Shown here one piece after another: positions 43,863-53,492 of a stretch of DNA of 64,000 bases. Every line of letters begins with the position of its first letter. The first letter of the stretch is position 1. The notes beneath the pieces were generated by a model. That model was given only the letters and a program-made list of their open reading frames with translations, had not been told where the DNA came from and did no database searches. The stretch is from an uncultured Lachnospiraceae bacterium (GTDB taxonomy: Bacteria; Bacillota; Clostridia; Lachnospirales; Lachnospiraceae). The position numbers and the translations under genes were made by a program. Location: assembly GCA_910577645.1 (NCBI GenBank), contig CAJTOL010000012.1, forward strand, positions 22,647 to 86,646, written 5' to 3'.

Positions 43863-44819
43863 ATGACAATGGGAGAAGAGATGAAGACAGGAACGGCAAT
43901 GACAGAAGAGAAGATTCAAGAGCCCCAGGTTACGGAAACCATGGAAGATTATGCGGCTGAGTTGGAAGCTTCTTTGCGTAGAGTACGGGAAGGGGATATT
44001 TTAACCGGAACCGTAATTGGTGTGGATGATGACAGAGTAGTGGTGGATTTAAAATACTACGCAGAAGGAATTATTACCAGAGAAAATGTAAGCAGTGATC
44101 CGGAATTTAATTTAAAGGAGTCTATCCATATAGGCGATGAAATCAGCGCCACGGTGGTAAAAACAGATGATGGCGAGGGCAATATCCTTCTTTCTAAAAA
44201 GCAGGCTAATGATGTTCTGGCCTGGGACAAATTAAAACAAATGATGGAAGAGCGAACAGTAGTTTCCGTTAAAATCAAAGAGATTGTCAAAGGTGGAGCC
44301 GTTGCGTTTTTAGAGGGAATCCGGGGCTTTATCCCTGCTTCTAAGCTGGCTGCCGAGTACGTGGAGAATTTAGATGAGTGGAACGGAAAGACCATAGAGG
44401 TTACGGTAATTACCGCTGACGAGGAAGAAAAGCGGCTTGTCCTTTCCGGAAAAGAGGTGGCAAGAGAAAAGCTGGCTGCCGAGACCCGGAAAAAGGTAGC
44501 CAAATGTCAGGTAGGGGCCATTGTGGAGGGCACCGTAGAGACGTTAAAAGATTATGGAGCATTTGTAACCCTGGAAAACGGTCTTACAGGCCTTCTTCAC
44601 ATTTCCCAGATCAGCAGCCAGAGAATTAAGCATCCCGGCGCGGTATTAAAAGAAGGACAGGAGGTTAAGGTTAAGATTATCGGTTTAAATGACGGTAAAA
44701 TCAGCCTGAGCATGAAGGCAATTGAGCCGGAGGATGAACCGGAAGAGGTATTTGATTACAAAGAAACCGGCAGCGTATCCACTGGACTGGGCGATCTGTT
44801 AAAGGGCTTAAAGCTTTAA
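43863..44819 (+). CDS. S1 RNA-binding protein (ribosomal protein S1-like)
   Basis: A 318-residue protein with three S1 domains: GDILTGTVIGVDDDRVVVDL (about 40-110), RTVVSVKIKEIVKGGAVAFL (about 130-190) and GAIVEGTVETLKDYGAFVTL (about 215-285), followed by an acidic tail. This is the short S1-like form common in Firmicutes, which associates with ribosomes or mRNA but is not equal to the six-domain S1 of Proteobacteria. AGAGAGG precedes the ATG at 43863. Confidence 0.88.
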   Translation: MTMGEEMKTGTAMTEEKIQEPQVTETMEDYAAELEASLRRVREGDILTGTVIGVDDDRVVVDLKYYAEGIITRENVSSDPEFNLKESIHIGDEISATVVKTDDGEGNILLSKKQANDVLAWDKLKQMMEERTVVSVKIKEIVKGGAVAFLEGIRGFIPASKLAAEYVENLDEWNGKTIEVTVITADEEEKRLVLSGKEVAREKLAAETRKKVAKCQVGAIVEGTVETLKDYGAFVTLENGLTGLLHISQISSQRIKHPGAVLKEGQEVKVKIIGLNDGKISLSMKAIEPEDEPEEVFDYKETGSVSTGLGDLLKGLKL

Positions 44820-44850
44820 CAATATGCAGCAGTAAGCGAGGTGGGGGACA

Positions 44851-45510
44851 ATGGCACAAAGCCGCGGAAAAAAAGGACCGGCAGACCGGTGGAAAGAAAT
44901 TATGTTTCTCTATAATGCCGCTTTGAGACAAATCAACGCAAAAATAGAGATCATGAATGATGAGTTCGTAGAGAGGTTTAATTACAGCCCGATTGAGCAC
45001 ATCAAATCGCGTCTTAAAACACCGGACAGCATCGTCAGAAAACTGAAAGCAGACGGCTATGAGGTTAGCATTGAAAACATGCAGGAGAAGCTCAGCGATA
45101 TTGCGGGTATCCGTATTATCTGCTCCTTTATGCTGGACATCTATCAGATAGCGGATATGATAGCAAAGCAGGCGGATGTAACGGTTCTTTATGTAAAGGA
45201 TTATATTAAAAGGCCAAAGCCAAATGGCTACAAAAGCTATCACATGGTAGTCACCATTCCGGTTTACCTGACAGAAGGGCCGGTAGAAACCAAGGTGGAG
45301 ATCCAGATTCGGACAGTAGCTATGGATTTTTGGGCCAGCTTAGAGCACAAAATAGCATATAAATTTGAAGGAAATCCTCCTATAACGCTTCTTCAGGAGC
45401 TAAAAGCCTGCGCGGATATGGTAGACATTTTAGATGCAAAAATGTTTTCATTAAACGAGGCGATTATGGCTATTGCAGAGGCAGAGAAGGAAGAAGAGAC
45501 GGAAAAATGA
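44851..45510 (+). CDS. relQ: Small alarmone synthetase, RelQ type
   Basis: A 219-residue (p)ppGpp synthetase with the synthetase domain only. Key segments are DIAGIRIICSFMLDIYQIAD, IKRPKPNGYKSYHMVV and ETKVEIQIRTVAMDFWASLEH, containing the G-loop and catalytic Glu; there is no hydrolase, TGS or ACT domain. Such enzymes raise alarmone levels under cell-wall or other stress. It overlaps dtd by four bases (ATGA), so the two are translationally coupled. Confidence 0.92.
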   Translation: MAQSRGKKGPADRWKEIMFLYNAALRQINAKIEIMNDEFVERFNYSPIEHIKSRLKTPDSIVRKLKADGYEVSIENMQEKLSDIAGIRIICSFMLDIYQIADMIAKQADVTVLYVKDYIKRPKPNGYKSYHMVVTIPVYLTEGPVETKVEIQIRTVAMDFWASLEHKIAYKFEGNPPITLLQELKACADMVDILDAKMFSLNEAIMAIAEAEKEEETEK

Positions 45511-45953
45511 AGGCAGTATTACAAAGAGTATCCAGGGCTGCGGTAGCGGTGGATGGACAGACAATGGGAAAAATCGAAAAAGGATTTTTAATTCTTTTAG
45601 GAGTATCCAATGAGGATTCGGAGGAAACCGGTAAAAAGATGGCTGATAAAATTTGCCGGCTTCGGATTTTTGAGGACGAAAACGGCAAGACCAACCTGTC
45701 TTTGGCAGACGTTGGAGGAGGGCTTTTGGTGGTAAGCCAGTTTACCTTGTACGCGGATTGTAAAAAGGGGAACCGGCCCAGTTTTATAAAAGCCGGGGCG
45801 CCGGATCATGCAAATCGTATTTACGAATATTTTATGGAGTGCTGCCGGGCACATGTCAGCCAGGTGGAGCACGGCGTCTTTGGGGCAAATATGCAGATTG
45901 AGCTGGTGAACGACGGCCCCTTTACCCTGGCGCTGGACAGCACAGAGCTATAG
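45507..45953 (+). CDS. dtd: D-aminoacyl-tRNA deacylase
   Basis: A 148-residue enzyme that removes D-amino acids from mischarged tRNAs. The cross-subunit Gly-cisPro dipeptide region appears in NDGPFTLALDS and the core in LLVVSQFTLYADCKKGNRPS. The ordering relQ-dtd is common in Firmicutes. The start codon overlaps the stop of relQ by four bases. Confidence 0.95.
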   Translation: MKAVLQRVSRAAVAVDGQTMGKIEKGFLILLGVSNEDSEETGKKMADKICRLRIFEDENGKTNLSLADVGGGLLVVSQFTLYADCKKGNRPSFIKAGAPDHANRIYEYFMECCRAHVSQVEHGVFGANMQIELVNDGPFTLALDSTEL

Positions 45954-46001
45954 TATATTTATTTAGACACTTTACGAAATGATAAACGGAGGAAAGGAAC
46001 T

Positions 46002-47396
46002 ATGTCTAAAAAGACAAAAGGTCAGGAGCTGGCTGAAAAATTAGTTTGGAAAGCTCCCAATATCGCAAAAGAAGCGCCCAAGCAGATTGCCAAGGCAGAG
46101 AAATTTTGCGAGGGCTATAAAAAGTTTTTAAATGAAGGAAAAACCGAGAGGGAATGTGTTTCCGCCATTGTATCTCGTCTGGTAAAGGCAGGGTATGTCC
46201 CCTATGACATCAATGCTTCCTATAAGCCGGGAGATAAGGTTTACTTTGTCAACCGCAAAAAGTCTTTGATTGCCACTACCTTTGGAACTCAGGGGCTGGA
46301 GGAAGGCGTCCGCTTAAACGGCGCGCATATCGACGCCCCCAGGCTGGATTTAAAGCCCAATCCCCTGTACGAGAAAGATGATATTGCCCTTTTTAAGACC
46401 CATTATTATGGGGGAATCCGCAAATACCAGTGGACTACGGTTCCTCTGGCGATACATGGCGTGGTGATAAAGAAAAACGGCGAGGCAGTGAATATTGTTA
46501 TCGGAGAGAGTGAAAAGGATCCGGTATTCTGCATTACGGATCTGCTTCCCCATCTGGCGTCAAAGCAGAATGACAGAAAGCTGGGAGACGGTATCAGGGG
46601 CGAAGAACTGAATGTTGTGGTGGGCTCCGTTCCCTATCAGGACGAGGCGGTAAAGGAGCCGGTAAAGCTTATGGCACTTAAGCTCCTTAATGATAAATAC
46701 GGAATTACGGAGTCTGACTTTTACCGGGCGGAGATAGAGATGGTTCCGGCGGTTAAGGCAACAGACGTAGGACTGGACAGAAGCCTGGTAGGGGCTTACG
46801 GCCAGGACGACAGAGTCTGCGCCTATACGGCGCTTATGGCGGAGATTGATACAGAACTTCCCACACGCACTACGGTTACCTTTTTCGCGGACAAAGAAGA
46901 AATCGGATCCGACGGCAACACTGGTTTAAATTCCGACTTCCTTCTGCACTATCTGGAAGATTTGGCAGAGCAGGCAGGGGCCAATATCCGTACCCTGCTG
47001 CGAAATTCTTTATGCCTGTCTTCAGATGTTAACGCTGCCTTTGATCCTACATTCCCTCAGGTACATGAGCCGTTAAATGCCAGCTATATAAATAAGGGCT
47101 GCGTTTTGACCAAATACACCGGGGCCAGAGGAAAGGCCGGATCCAACGATGCCAGTGCGGAGACTATGGCGGAGATTATCGGAATTATGGAAAAAGAAGG
47201 CGTTTATTGGCAGGCAGGAGAACTGGGCGCTGTGGACGAAGGCGGCGGCGGAACCATTGCCAAGCTGGTAGCCCATATGGACATTGACGCCGTAGACTTA
47301 GGGGTGCCGGTTCTCTCTATGCATGCGCCTTTTGAGCTTACATCCAAGCTGGATGTATATAATACATATAAAGCATTCCGGGCATTTAACAAATAG
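46002..47396 (+). CDS. M18-family aminopeptidase
   Basis: A 464-residue zinc aminopeptidase of the ApeA/aspartyl-aminopeptidase family. Metal and catalytic motifs are LNGAHIDAPRLDL, GAYGQDDRVCAY, FFADKEEIGSDGNTG, VDEGGGGTIAK and VLSMHAPFELTSK. It is cytoplasmic and acts on N-terminal residues of peptides. AGGAAAGGAA precedes the ATG. It follows dtd by 48 bases and may share its transcript. Confidence 0.92.
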   Translation: MSKKTKGQELAEKLVWKAPNIAKEAPKQIAKAEKFCEGYKKFLNEGKTERECVSAIVSRLVKAGYVPYDINASYKPGDKVYFVNRKKSLIATTFGTQGLEEGVRLNGAHIDAPRLDLKPNPLYEKDDIALFKTHYYGGIRKYQWTTVPLAIHGVVIKKNGEAVNIVIGESEKDPVFCITDLLPHLASKQNDRKLGDGIRGEELNVVVGSVPYQDEAVKEPVKLMALKLLNDKYGITESDFYRAEIEMVPAVKATDVGLDRSLVGAYGQDDRVCAYTALMAEIDTELPTRTTVTFFADKEEIGSDGNTGLNSDFLLHYLEDLAEQAGANIRTLLRNSLCLSSDVNAAFDPTFPQVHEPLNASYINKGCVLTKYTGARGKAGSNDASAETMAEIIGIMEKEGVYWQAGELGAVDEGGGGTIAKLVAHMDIDAVDLGVPVLSMHAPFELTSKLDVYNTYKAFRAFNK

Positions 47397-47535
47397 GTAA
47401 CAGTTCAATATAGATACCTGGCTGAACTGTGAATTTTTGGGAAGGTCTTTCCTTTCAGGTAACTGTGTGATATACTACAGAAACCGGTTAAAGAAAGACC
47501 TTGCCGGTAAAATGGATAAAGTTAGTGAGGAGATT

Positions 47536-48660
47536 ATGAGAAAATCAAAAAGATTAATTTTATGCGGCGCGGCTGCCATGGCAGTACTTGCCGGCTGCTC
47601 TAACACGAAGACCGCTTCTACAACGGCAGCAGAAACTGCTTCAGAAGCTGTCAGTGAGACGGAAACCACAGGCTCTGGCACAACGGAGGCCACGACTCCG
47701 GAGGAGGAAGAGATTCTGAAGGGAAGCGTAGTCCTGGGGGAATATGTAGGAATGGAGTATACCCCTATGGATACCACGGTTACCGACGAGGACGTGGAAG
47801 CTACGATTCAAAATGTTTTAGCCATGAATGCGTCCTATGTGGAAGTGAACCGGGCTGCGGCTGACGGAGACATGGTGAACATTGACTATGTGGGCAAGAA
47901 GGACGGCGTGGCCTTTGACGGAGGAACTGCGGAGGGAAGCGACCTGCTTCTGGGATCCGGCCGTTTGATCGACGGCTTTGAGGACGGCCTTATAGGGGCA
48001 AAAAAGGGAGATTCTGTGACCTTAAACTTAACTTTCCCGGAGAGCTATCACAGCGAAGAACTGGCCGGACAGGAAGTTACCTTTGATGTTACGGTTAATG
48101 CCGTAAAGGAGGAACAAAAAGCCGTATTAAATGATGACTTTGTAAAGAGCCTGGAGCTGGAATCCGGCGCCACTACCACGGAAGAATACCGGAAAGGCAT
48201 CCGTGACAGTCTGGAGGAAAACAACGAGAGCATTGCCAAGATGCAGATGGAGAATGACGTATTAGAAGCAGTGATTGCAAATTGTGAATTCAGCGATATT
48301 GATGCCCGGATTGAGAAAGAGTACAGCGAACAGTGGGAGCAGATGAACAATATGGCTGCCATGTACGGCATGGACATGGAATTTTATGCATCTATGAACG
48401 GGATGTCCAGCGTTGAGGAATTCCAGGAAGCATTTAAGGAGCAGGTCAGCAATACCATTAAGGTGGAGCTGGTAATGGACGCAATCGCTGAAAAAGAAAA
48501 TCTGACCCTTTCCGAAGAGGACTATGCGGTTCTGGCAAAGGAATTTGGCGTAGAAGATATCAGTAGTCTGACCGAAAGCTACACTCAGGAGATGGTGGAT
48601 CAGGCGGCTCTTCAGATTAAGGTACTGAACTTTTTAACCAGCAATGCGGTAGCAAAATAA
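47536..48660 (+). CDS. Trigger-factor-like peptidyl-prolyl isomerase lipoprotein
   Basis: A 374-residue exported lipoprotein. The signal peptide ends at the lipobox LAGC with Cys21, followed by a Thr/Glu-rich linker. An FKBP-type domain (VNIDYVGKKDGVAFDGGTAE, LLLGSGRLIDGFEDGLIGAK) is followed by a trigger-factor-like C-terminal helical domain. It should help fold exported proteins outside the membrane. The ATG at 47536 follows GTGAGGAG. Confidence 0.87.
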   Translation: MRKSKRLILCGAAAMAVLAGCSNTKTASTTAAETASEAVSETETTGSGTTEATTPEEEEILKGSVVLGEYVGMEYTPMDTTVTDEDVEATIQNVLAMNASYVEVNRAAADGDMVNIDYVGKKDGVAFDGGTAEGSDLLLGSGRLIDGFEDGLIGAKKGDSVTLNLTFPESYHSEELAGQEVTFDVTVNAVKEEQKAVLNDDFVKSLELESGATTTEEYRKGIRDSLEENNESIAKMQMENDVLEAVIANCEFSDIDARIEKEYSEQWEQMNNMAAMYGMDMEFYASMNGMSSVEEFQEAFKEQVSNTIKVELVMDAIAEKENLTLSEEDYAVLAKEFGVEDISSLTESYTQEMVDQAALQIKVLNFLTSNAVAK

Positions 48661-48726
48661 ATATTAGCTAACGGGCCCCCGGCTTGTAAGTGGAAAACAA
48701 CCATAAGAGAAAACGGAGGATATACC

Positions 48727-49308
48727 ATGGAGCTTTTGAAAGAAAGAATACGAAAAGACGGCGTAGTCCGTGAGGGCGGAGTCCTGAAGGTGGACAGCTT
48801 TTTAAATCACCAGATGGATATTGACATGTTTGTGGAGATTGGAAAAGAACTGCGAAAACGCTTTGCCGGAGAAGAGATTAATAAGATTCTGACTATCGAA
48901 GCTTCCGGTATCGGAATTGCCTGTATTGTGGCCCAATATTTTCATGTGCCTGTAGTCTTTGCAAAAAAGACCAAGACAAAGAATATTGCCGGAGATGTGT
49001 ATACCTCACAGGTTGAATCCTATACCCATGGGAGGATCTACGATATTATTGTATCCAAAGACTTTTTGGGGCCAGAGGACAAGGTTCTGCTGATTGACGA
49101 TTTCCTGGCTAATGGAAAGGCCCTGGAAGGTCTGGCCCAACTGGTACAGGATGCCGGCGCAACCCTGGTAGGGGCCGGCGTGGTAGTGGAAAAGGGCTTT
49201 CAGAGAGGCGGGGACGCTATTCGGGCCAGGGGAATCCATTTGGAATCTCTGGCAATTGTAGAGAGCATGGATGCTGCTACCGGAGAGATTGTTTTCCGGG
49301 AAGATTAG
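48727..49308 (+). CDS. xpt: Xanthine phosphoribosyltransferase
   Basis: A 193-residue purine salvage enzyme. FLNHQMDIDMFVEIGKEL and ILTIEASGIGIACIVAQYFH lead to the PRPP loop VLLIDDFLANGKALEGLAQL. Family members attach ribose phosphate to xanthine. The upstream 66 bases are too short to hold a guanine riboswitch and none was seen. GGAGG precedes the ATG. Confidence 0.94.
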   Translation: MELLKERIRKDGVVREGGVLKVDSFLNHQMDIDMFVEIGKELRKRFAGEEINKILTIEASGIGIACIVAQYFHVPVVFAKKTKTKNIAGDVYTSQVESYTHGRIYDIIVSKDFLGPEDKVLLIDDFLANGKALEGLAQLVQDAGATLVGAGVVVEKGFQRGGDAIRARGIHLESLAIVESMDAATGEIVFRED

Positions 49309-49368
49309 AGAAAGGGGCTTCCTTACTGGATTTGCCGCGGTTTTTTGCCGGGGCGGAGAGGAAATAGC

Positions 49369-50157
49369 ATGAGCAGGAAGGCATTATTTTTTGACATTGA
49401 CGGCACTTTGCTGAGCGAGTTTGACGGCGGGATTCCGGAAAGCGCCAAGGAGGCGCTGAAGGAGGCCCGCAGACAGGGGCACCTGGTATTTATTAATTCC
49501 GGCAGAGGATATATTTTGGTAAAGCCGGTATTAAAGCAGATAGAGACAGACGGGGTATTGTGTGGCTGCGGGACCTACATTATGATAGATGGAAAGGCAG
49601 TGTATTCCTATCATGTCCCTTATGAGAAAGGGATAAAGCTGCGCCAGGCTATAAAGGAGTACAGAGTAGAAGCTGTTTTAGAGGGAGTGGAGGGCTGCTA
49701 CTTTAATCAGGAGCCATACCGGATTCCGGAGATGGAAAGGCTCAGAACTTCTGTAAACAGGGAAATGGGATGTATATCCCTTCCTCTGGAGGATACCAGT
49801 TATGAATTTGATAAATTTTGCATAACAACAGACCATATCAGCGATGCGGAAGGCTTTTTCCATGCCATAGAGGATGACTTTATTATTATTGACAGAGGCG
49901 GTTTTTACGAATGTGTTCCCAATGGCCACTCTAAAGCGACGGCGATTCAACGGGTGCTGGATCATTATCAGATCCCCTTAAGGGATGCATATGTCTTTGG
50001 GGACAGCATGAACGATCTCCCTATGTTTGAATTTGCGGAAAATACGGTTTTAATGGGAAAACATGACAAGGGCCTGGAGCCATACGCCACTTTTGTGACC
50101 AAAACAGTGGAAGAGGACGGAATTGCCTGGGCAATAAAGGAACTGGGAATTATTTGA
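49369..50157 (+). CDS. Cof-type HAD hydrolase 2
   Basis: A 262-residue HAD phosphatase with motif I LFFDIDGTLLS, motif II VFINSGRG, motif III Lys in GHSKATAIQ and motif IV YVFGDSMNDLPMF, plus a Cof-type cap. It differs from the copy at 26310 in cap sequence. GAGGAAA precedes the ATG at 49369. It lies between xpt and the phosphoesterase gene with short gaps. Confidence 0.88.
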   Translation: MSRKALFFDIDGTLLSEFDGGIPESAKEALKEARRQGHLVFINSGRGYILVKPVLKQIETDGVLCGCGTYIMIDGKAVYSYHVPYEKGIKLRQAIKEYRVEAVLEGVEGCYFNQEPYRIPEMERLRTSVNREMGCISLPLEDTSYEFDKFCITTDHISDAEGFFHAIEDDFIIIDRGGFYECVPNGHSKATAIQRVLDHYQIPLRDAYVFGDSMNDLPMFEFAENTVLMGKHDKGLEPYATFVTKTVEEDGIAWAIKELGII

Positions 50158-50174
50158 CAGCATAAGAGGTTTGG

Positions 50175-51809
50175 ATGAACAGAGACAAAAGAAGGTATTT
50201 AAGAGCAGCCCTGATGGTGCTGCTTTTGCTTTTAACGGCAGGCAGTCTGGCTGTAGCCATAAGCAGGGGAATCAGGGACAGGGGCGGCCAGGAAAGCCGG
50301 AATGAAACAGAAGAAAGTACCCCCTGTCAGGAGGAGACGGAGATTAGCCCGGAGGAAACAGCAGGGACAGATGAAGAAAGCAGCAGGGACGAGACGAAAG
50401 AAGGGGAAGACTCTGTCCGGGAAACAGAAAAACATCCGGAAGCAGAGGAAGAAACACAGCAGGAGAAGGGGCTGAATTCCCGGAATCAGGCTTGTGACAG
50501 GGAGGAACCATCCCCCCAGGAAACCCCTTATCAGCCGCCTGTGCTGGCAATTGCCTCGGATCTCCATTATCAAAGCCACAGCATTACAGACCGGGGAAAA
50601 GCATACATAGATTTTATTGCCGGCAGCGACGGAAAACTGATAGAGTATCTGCCCCAGCTTTTGGATGCATTTTCGGATGAGATTATTAACACGGATGTAG
50701 ATGTTCTCATCCTTAGCGGTGACATTACCATGAATGGAGAAGCAGAAAATCACCAGGAGCTTTCCGCCAAATTGGCCCGGATTCAGGAGGAAGGGATCCC
50801 GGTGCTGGTGATTCCCGGAAACCACGATATTAATAATCCCAATGCTTCTTATTACTTTGGAGACAAGAAAACACAGGGACAGTCTGTTACACCGGAAGAA
50901 TTTTACCAGTATTACCGGGACTTGGGTTACGATCAGGCTTTAAGCAGGGACGAAGCTTCCTTAAGCTACATTTATGAGCTGGACGAAAGATATTGGATTA
51001 TGATGCTGGATACCTGCCAGTATGAACCGGTGAATCTGGTAGGCGGAAGAATCAGTGAGGAGACCCTTTTATGGATGGAGGAATGGCTTCAGAAGGCGGA
51101 ATCTGCCAATGTTACCGTGATTCCGGTGGGCCACCACAACCTGCAGCCGCAGAGCAGCCTGTATACGGCTGACTGCGCCCTGGACAATTACCAGGAGGTT
51201 ACAGAATTGCTGGAACGCTTCCGGCTGCCGGTTTATATCAGCGGCCATCTTCATGTCCAAAGGGTGAAAAAGCATCGCCAGATTCCTGTCAGTGAAGAGC
51301 GCCTGGGCCCTGGAGCGAGAATGGAGGCAGAGCAGACTTATGAAAGAGAAAAGGAAGCTTATGGAATTTACGAGATTGTCAGCAACTCCTTAAGTATTAC
51401 GCCCTGCCAGTATGGGATTATGAGCTGGGATGAAAAAGGGAATATGACTTACGGGACCAAAAGGGTAGATGTATCCGCCTGGGCGGCAAACCAGGACTTT
51501 ACGGATCAGGGGCTTTTGAACTTTGAGGCCTATTCAAAAGAATATATTAAAAAGATTGTCAGCCGCCAAATCGAAAATAAAATGGATCCTGTATCCATGG
51601 AGCTTATGGGGGAAATGACGGATTTATATGCGGAGCTTTACGAGGCCTACTATGCCGGAAGAATTATTGATGAAAAAGCGGTAAAAAGCAGTATGCCCTG
51701 GCAGTGGTGGAACCGTATTTTGCCGGACAGCCGCCAGATGAGAGAGATGCGGGCTATGATCGGGGACAGCAAAGAGGATCACAATTACCTGTATCTTCCT
51801 GCATCATAA
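50175..51809 (+). CDS. Membrane-anchored or secreted metallophosphoesterase
   Basis: A 544-residue calcineurin-type phosphoesterase. An N-terminal signal/anchor segment (ALMVLLLLLTAGSLAVAI) is followed by a Glu/Thr-rich linker of about 90 residues, then metal motifs IASDLHYQ, LSGDITMNGEAENH, IPGNHDINN, VGHHN and ISGHLHVQ. The linker suggests it acts outside the membrane. The target is unknown. A TTTGG/ GGATGAAC context gives no strong ribosome site for the ATG at 50175. Confidence 0.85.
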   Translation: MNRDKRRYLRAALMVLLLLLTAGSLAVAISRGIRDRGGQESRNETEESTPCQEETEISPEETAGTDEESSRDETKEGEDSVRETEKHPEAEEETQQEKGLNSRNQACDREEPSPQETPYQPPVLAIASDLHYQSHSITDRGKAYIDFIAGSDGKLIEYLPQLLDAFSDEIINTDVDVLILSGDITMNGEAENHQELSAKLARIQEEGIPVLVIPGNHDINNPNASYYFGDKKTQGQSVTPEEFYQYYRDLGYDQALSRDEASLSYIYELDERYWIMMLDTCQYEPVNLVGGRISEETLLWMEEWLQKAESANVTVIPVGHHNLQPQSSLYTADCALDNYQEVTELLERFRLPVYISGHLHVQRVKKHRQIPVSEERLGPGARMEAEQTYEREKEAYGIYEIVSNSLSITPCQYGIMSWDEKGNMTYGTKRVDVSAWAANQDFTDQGLLNFEAYSKEYIKKIVSRQIENKMDPVSMELMGEMTDLYAELYEAYYAGRIIDEKAVKSSMPWQWWNRILPDSRQMREMRAMIGDSKEDHNYLYLPAS

Positions 51810-51824
51810 AAGAGTGTTACAAAA

Positions 51825-51838
51825 TGTAAATACTTACA
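51825..51838 (+). promoter_or_regulatory. Upstream operator of the uxaB-like gene
   Basis: TGTAAATACTTACA, an inverted repeat with six-base arms apart from the centre, placed about 30 bases before the -35 box. A second copy lies exactly 100 bases downstream. Confidence 0.65.
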
Positions 51839-51856
51839 AAAAGTATTAAAAAGATC

Positions 51857-51885
51857 TTGAATTATTCCAAAACATGTTGTATATT
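51857..51885 (+). promoter_or_regulatory. Sigma-A promoter of the uxaB-like gene
   Basis: TTGAAT and TATATT separated by 17 bases, midway between the two TGTAA...TTACA operators. Confidence 0.7.
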
Positions 51886-51924
51886 AAAGTTAGTAAATAA
51901 AGGCTGATAGGATTTACATTGAAA

Positions 51925-51938
51925 TGTAAGCACTTACA
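51925..51938 (+). promoter_or_regulatory. Downstream operator of the uxaB-like gene
   Basis: TGTAAGCACTTACA, second copy of the inverted repeat, about 35 bases after the predicted transcription start and 29 bases before the start codon. Confidence 0.65.
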
Positions 51939-51966
51939 AAATCAGAAAATGTATGGAGGTTATCAA

Positions 51967-53310
51967 ATGAGCGGCAATGTAAAAGAAACAGTGATCCAAT
52001 TTGGCGAAGGCGGATTTTTAAGAGGTTTTGTAGATTACTTCTTCCATAAATTGCAGGAGAAGGGCCTCTATGACGGTAAGATCGTAGTGGTACAGCCCAT
52101 TGAGAAAGGTATGTGCCAGATGCTGGCAGATCAGAACTGTGAATACAACTTATTTCTCCGCGGGATCAATAACGGGGAGATTGTAAACGAACATACCCAT
52201 ATCACCTCTATTTCCAGGGCATTAAACCCCTATACCCAATATGAAGACTATATCGCCCTGGCAACCAGCCCGGACATGCGGGTGTTGGTTTCCAATACCA
52301 CAGAGGCCGGCATTGAGTACCTGGGCACTGAGAAGATTACGGATATGCCTCCAAAATCTTATCCGGCAAAGCTGACTCAGTTTTTATATAAGCGATTTGA
52401 GGCAGGCCTTCCCGGAATGATTTTGCTTCCCTGCGAGCTTATTGATAATAATGGTGATAATTTAAAAGAATGTGTATTAAAATACGCAGATCTGTGGGAG
52501 CTGGGCCAGGATTTTAAGAATTGGATTAACACGGAAAACGATTTTTGCAGTACACTGGTTGACCGCATTGTAACCGGCTATCCCAGAGACGAGGTAGAAG
52601 AGTTGACCAAGAGGCTGGGATATACGGACAACTTGATCGATACTGCTGAGATTTTCCACTTATGGGTAATCGGCGGCCACCATGAAGATGAGCTTCCCTT
52701 TAACAAGGCTGGTTACAACATTGTCTGGACTGATGATGTAAAACCTTATAAAAAGAGAAAAGTACGTATCTTAAACGGCGGCCACACCTCTATGGTATTA
52801 GGCGCTTACCTGTACGGCTTAGAGACGGTAGGCCAGTGTTTAAAGGATGAGACTGTCAGCGCATTTTTAAAGAAATGCCTTTTTGAGGAGATTGTTCCTA
52901 CTTTGGGAAACACAGAGACGGACATCCAGTTTGCAAAAGACGTATTGGAGCGTTTCAGTAATCCCTTTATTAAGCATCAGCTTTTAAGCATTGCATTAAA
53001 CTCTGTAAGTAAGTTCCAGGTTCGCGTTCTGCCTACCATTTTGGAGTACAAAGAGAAGTTTGGCAAGTACCCGGAGGCGCTGACTTTCTCCATGGCTGCC
53101 CTGATTTCTTTCTACAGAACCGACAAGGCAAACGACGGCGCCGAAATTATGGAATTTATGAAGACTGCGTCTGTAGAGGATATTATGAAAAAAGAAGATT
53201 ACTGGCATGCTGACCTGACGGATATGATTCCTATGGTAAAGGGATATTATGACATGATTCAGGAAAAGGGTATGGCAGAGGCATACAAAGCAGTATTGGC
53301 AAAGCAATAA
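51967..53310 (+). CDS. uxaB: Tagaturonate reductase (mannitol dehydrogenase family)
   Basis: A 447-residue NAD-dependent polyol/uronate dehydrogenase. The nucleotide-binding start VIQFGEGGFLRGFVDYFFHK, IEYLGTEKI and catalytic-domain blocks KVRILNGGHTSMVLGAYLYG and FIKHQLLSIALNSVSKFQVR match UxaB, which reduces tagaturonate to altronate in galacturonate breakdown. Fructuronate reductase (UxuB) is a relative but usually shows different N-terminal motifs. No other uronate gene adjoins it. Two operators flank the promoter, so it is regulated alone. GGAGG precedes the ATG at 51967. Confidence 0.85.
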   Translation: MSGNVKETVIQFGEGGFLRGFVDYFFHKLQEKGLYDGKIVVVQPIEKGMCQMLADQNCEYNLFLRGINNGEIVNEHTHITSISRALNPYTQYEDYIALATSPDMRVLVSNTTEAGIEYLGTEKITDMPPKSYPAKLTQFLYKRFEAGLPGMILLPCELIDNNGDNLKECVLKYADLWELGQDFKNWINTENDFCSTLVDRIVTGYPRDEVEELTKRLGYTDNLIDTAEIFHLWVIGGHHEDELPFNKAGYNIVWTDDVKPYKKRKVRILNGGHTSMVLGAYLYGLETVGQCLKDETVSAFLKKCLFEEIVPTLGNTETDIQFAKDVLERFSNPFIKHQLLSIALNSVSKFQVRVLPTILEYKEKFGKYPEALTFSMAALISFYRTDKANDGAEIMEFMKTASVEDIMKKEDYWHADLTDMIPMVKGYYDMIQEKGMAEAYKAVLAKQ

Positions 53311-53430
53311 AATAGCGGGGGTGCGGACATCTGCTAATAGAAAGTCCCTTTATTTCATTTTGCGACATCCCCTTATCCCTGATTTTCTACCCCCATGGTA
53401 AACTCCTGAGAAATTTCCGGCAGGATGTGG

Positions 53431-53436
53431 TATAAT
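53431..53436 (+). promoter_or_regulatory. Extended -10 promoter of the ZIP transporter gene
   Basis: TGGTATAAT, an extended -10 box 57 bases before the start codon, without a clear -35 box. A degenerate copy of the CTTGTCCACTGAG element (53452-53471) lies just downstream. Confidence 0.55.
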
Positions 53437-53492
53437 AAGAATACTTAGTACAGTCTTGTCAACTGAGTGTAAAAATATAAGGAGATTTCTAC

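Noticed and set aside
48661..48726. Guanine riboswitch before xpt
   Set aside because: The gap is only 66 bases and the conserved purine-aptamer loops are absent.
53320..53375. Second copy of the asnA terminator
   Set aside because: The right arm resembles it (TTTCATTTTGCGACATCCCC) but the left arm does not pair, so it was not called a terminator.
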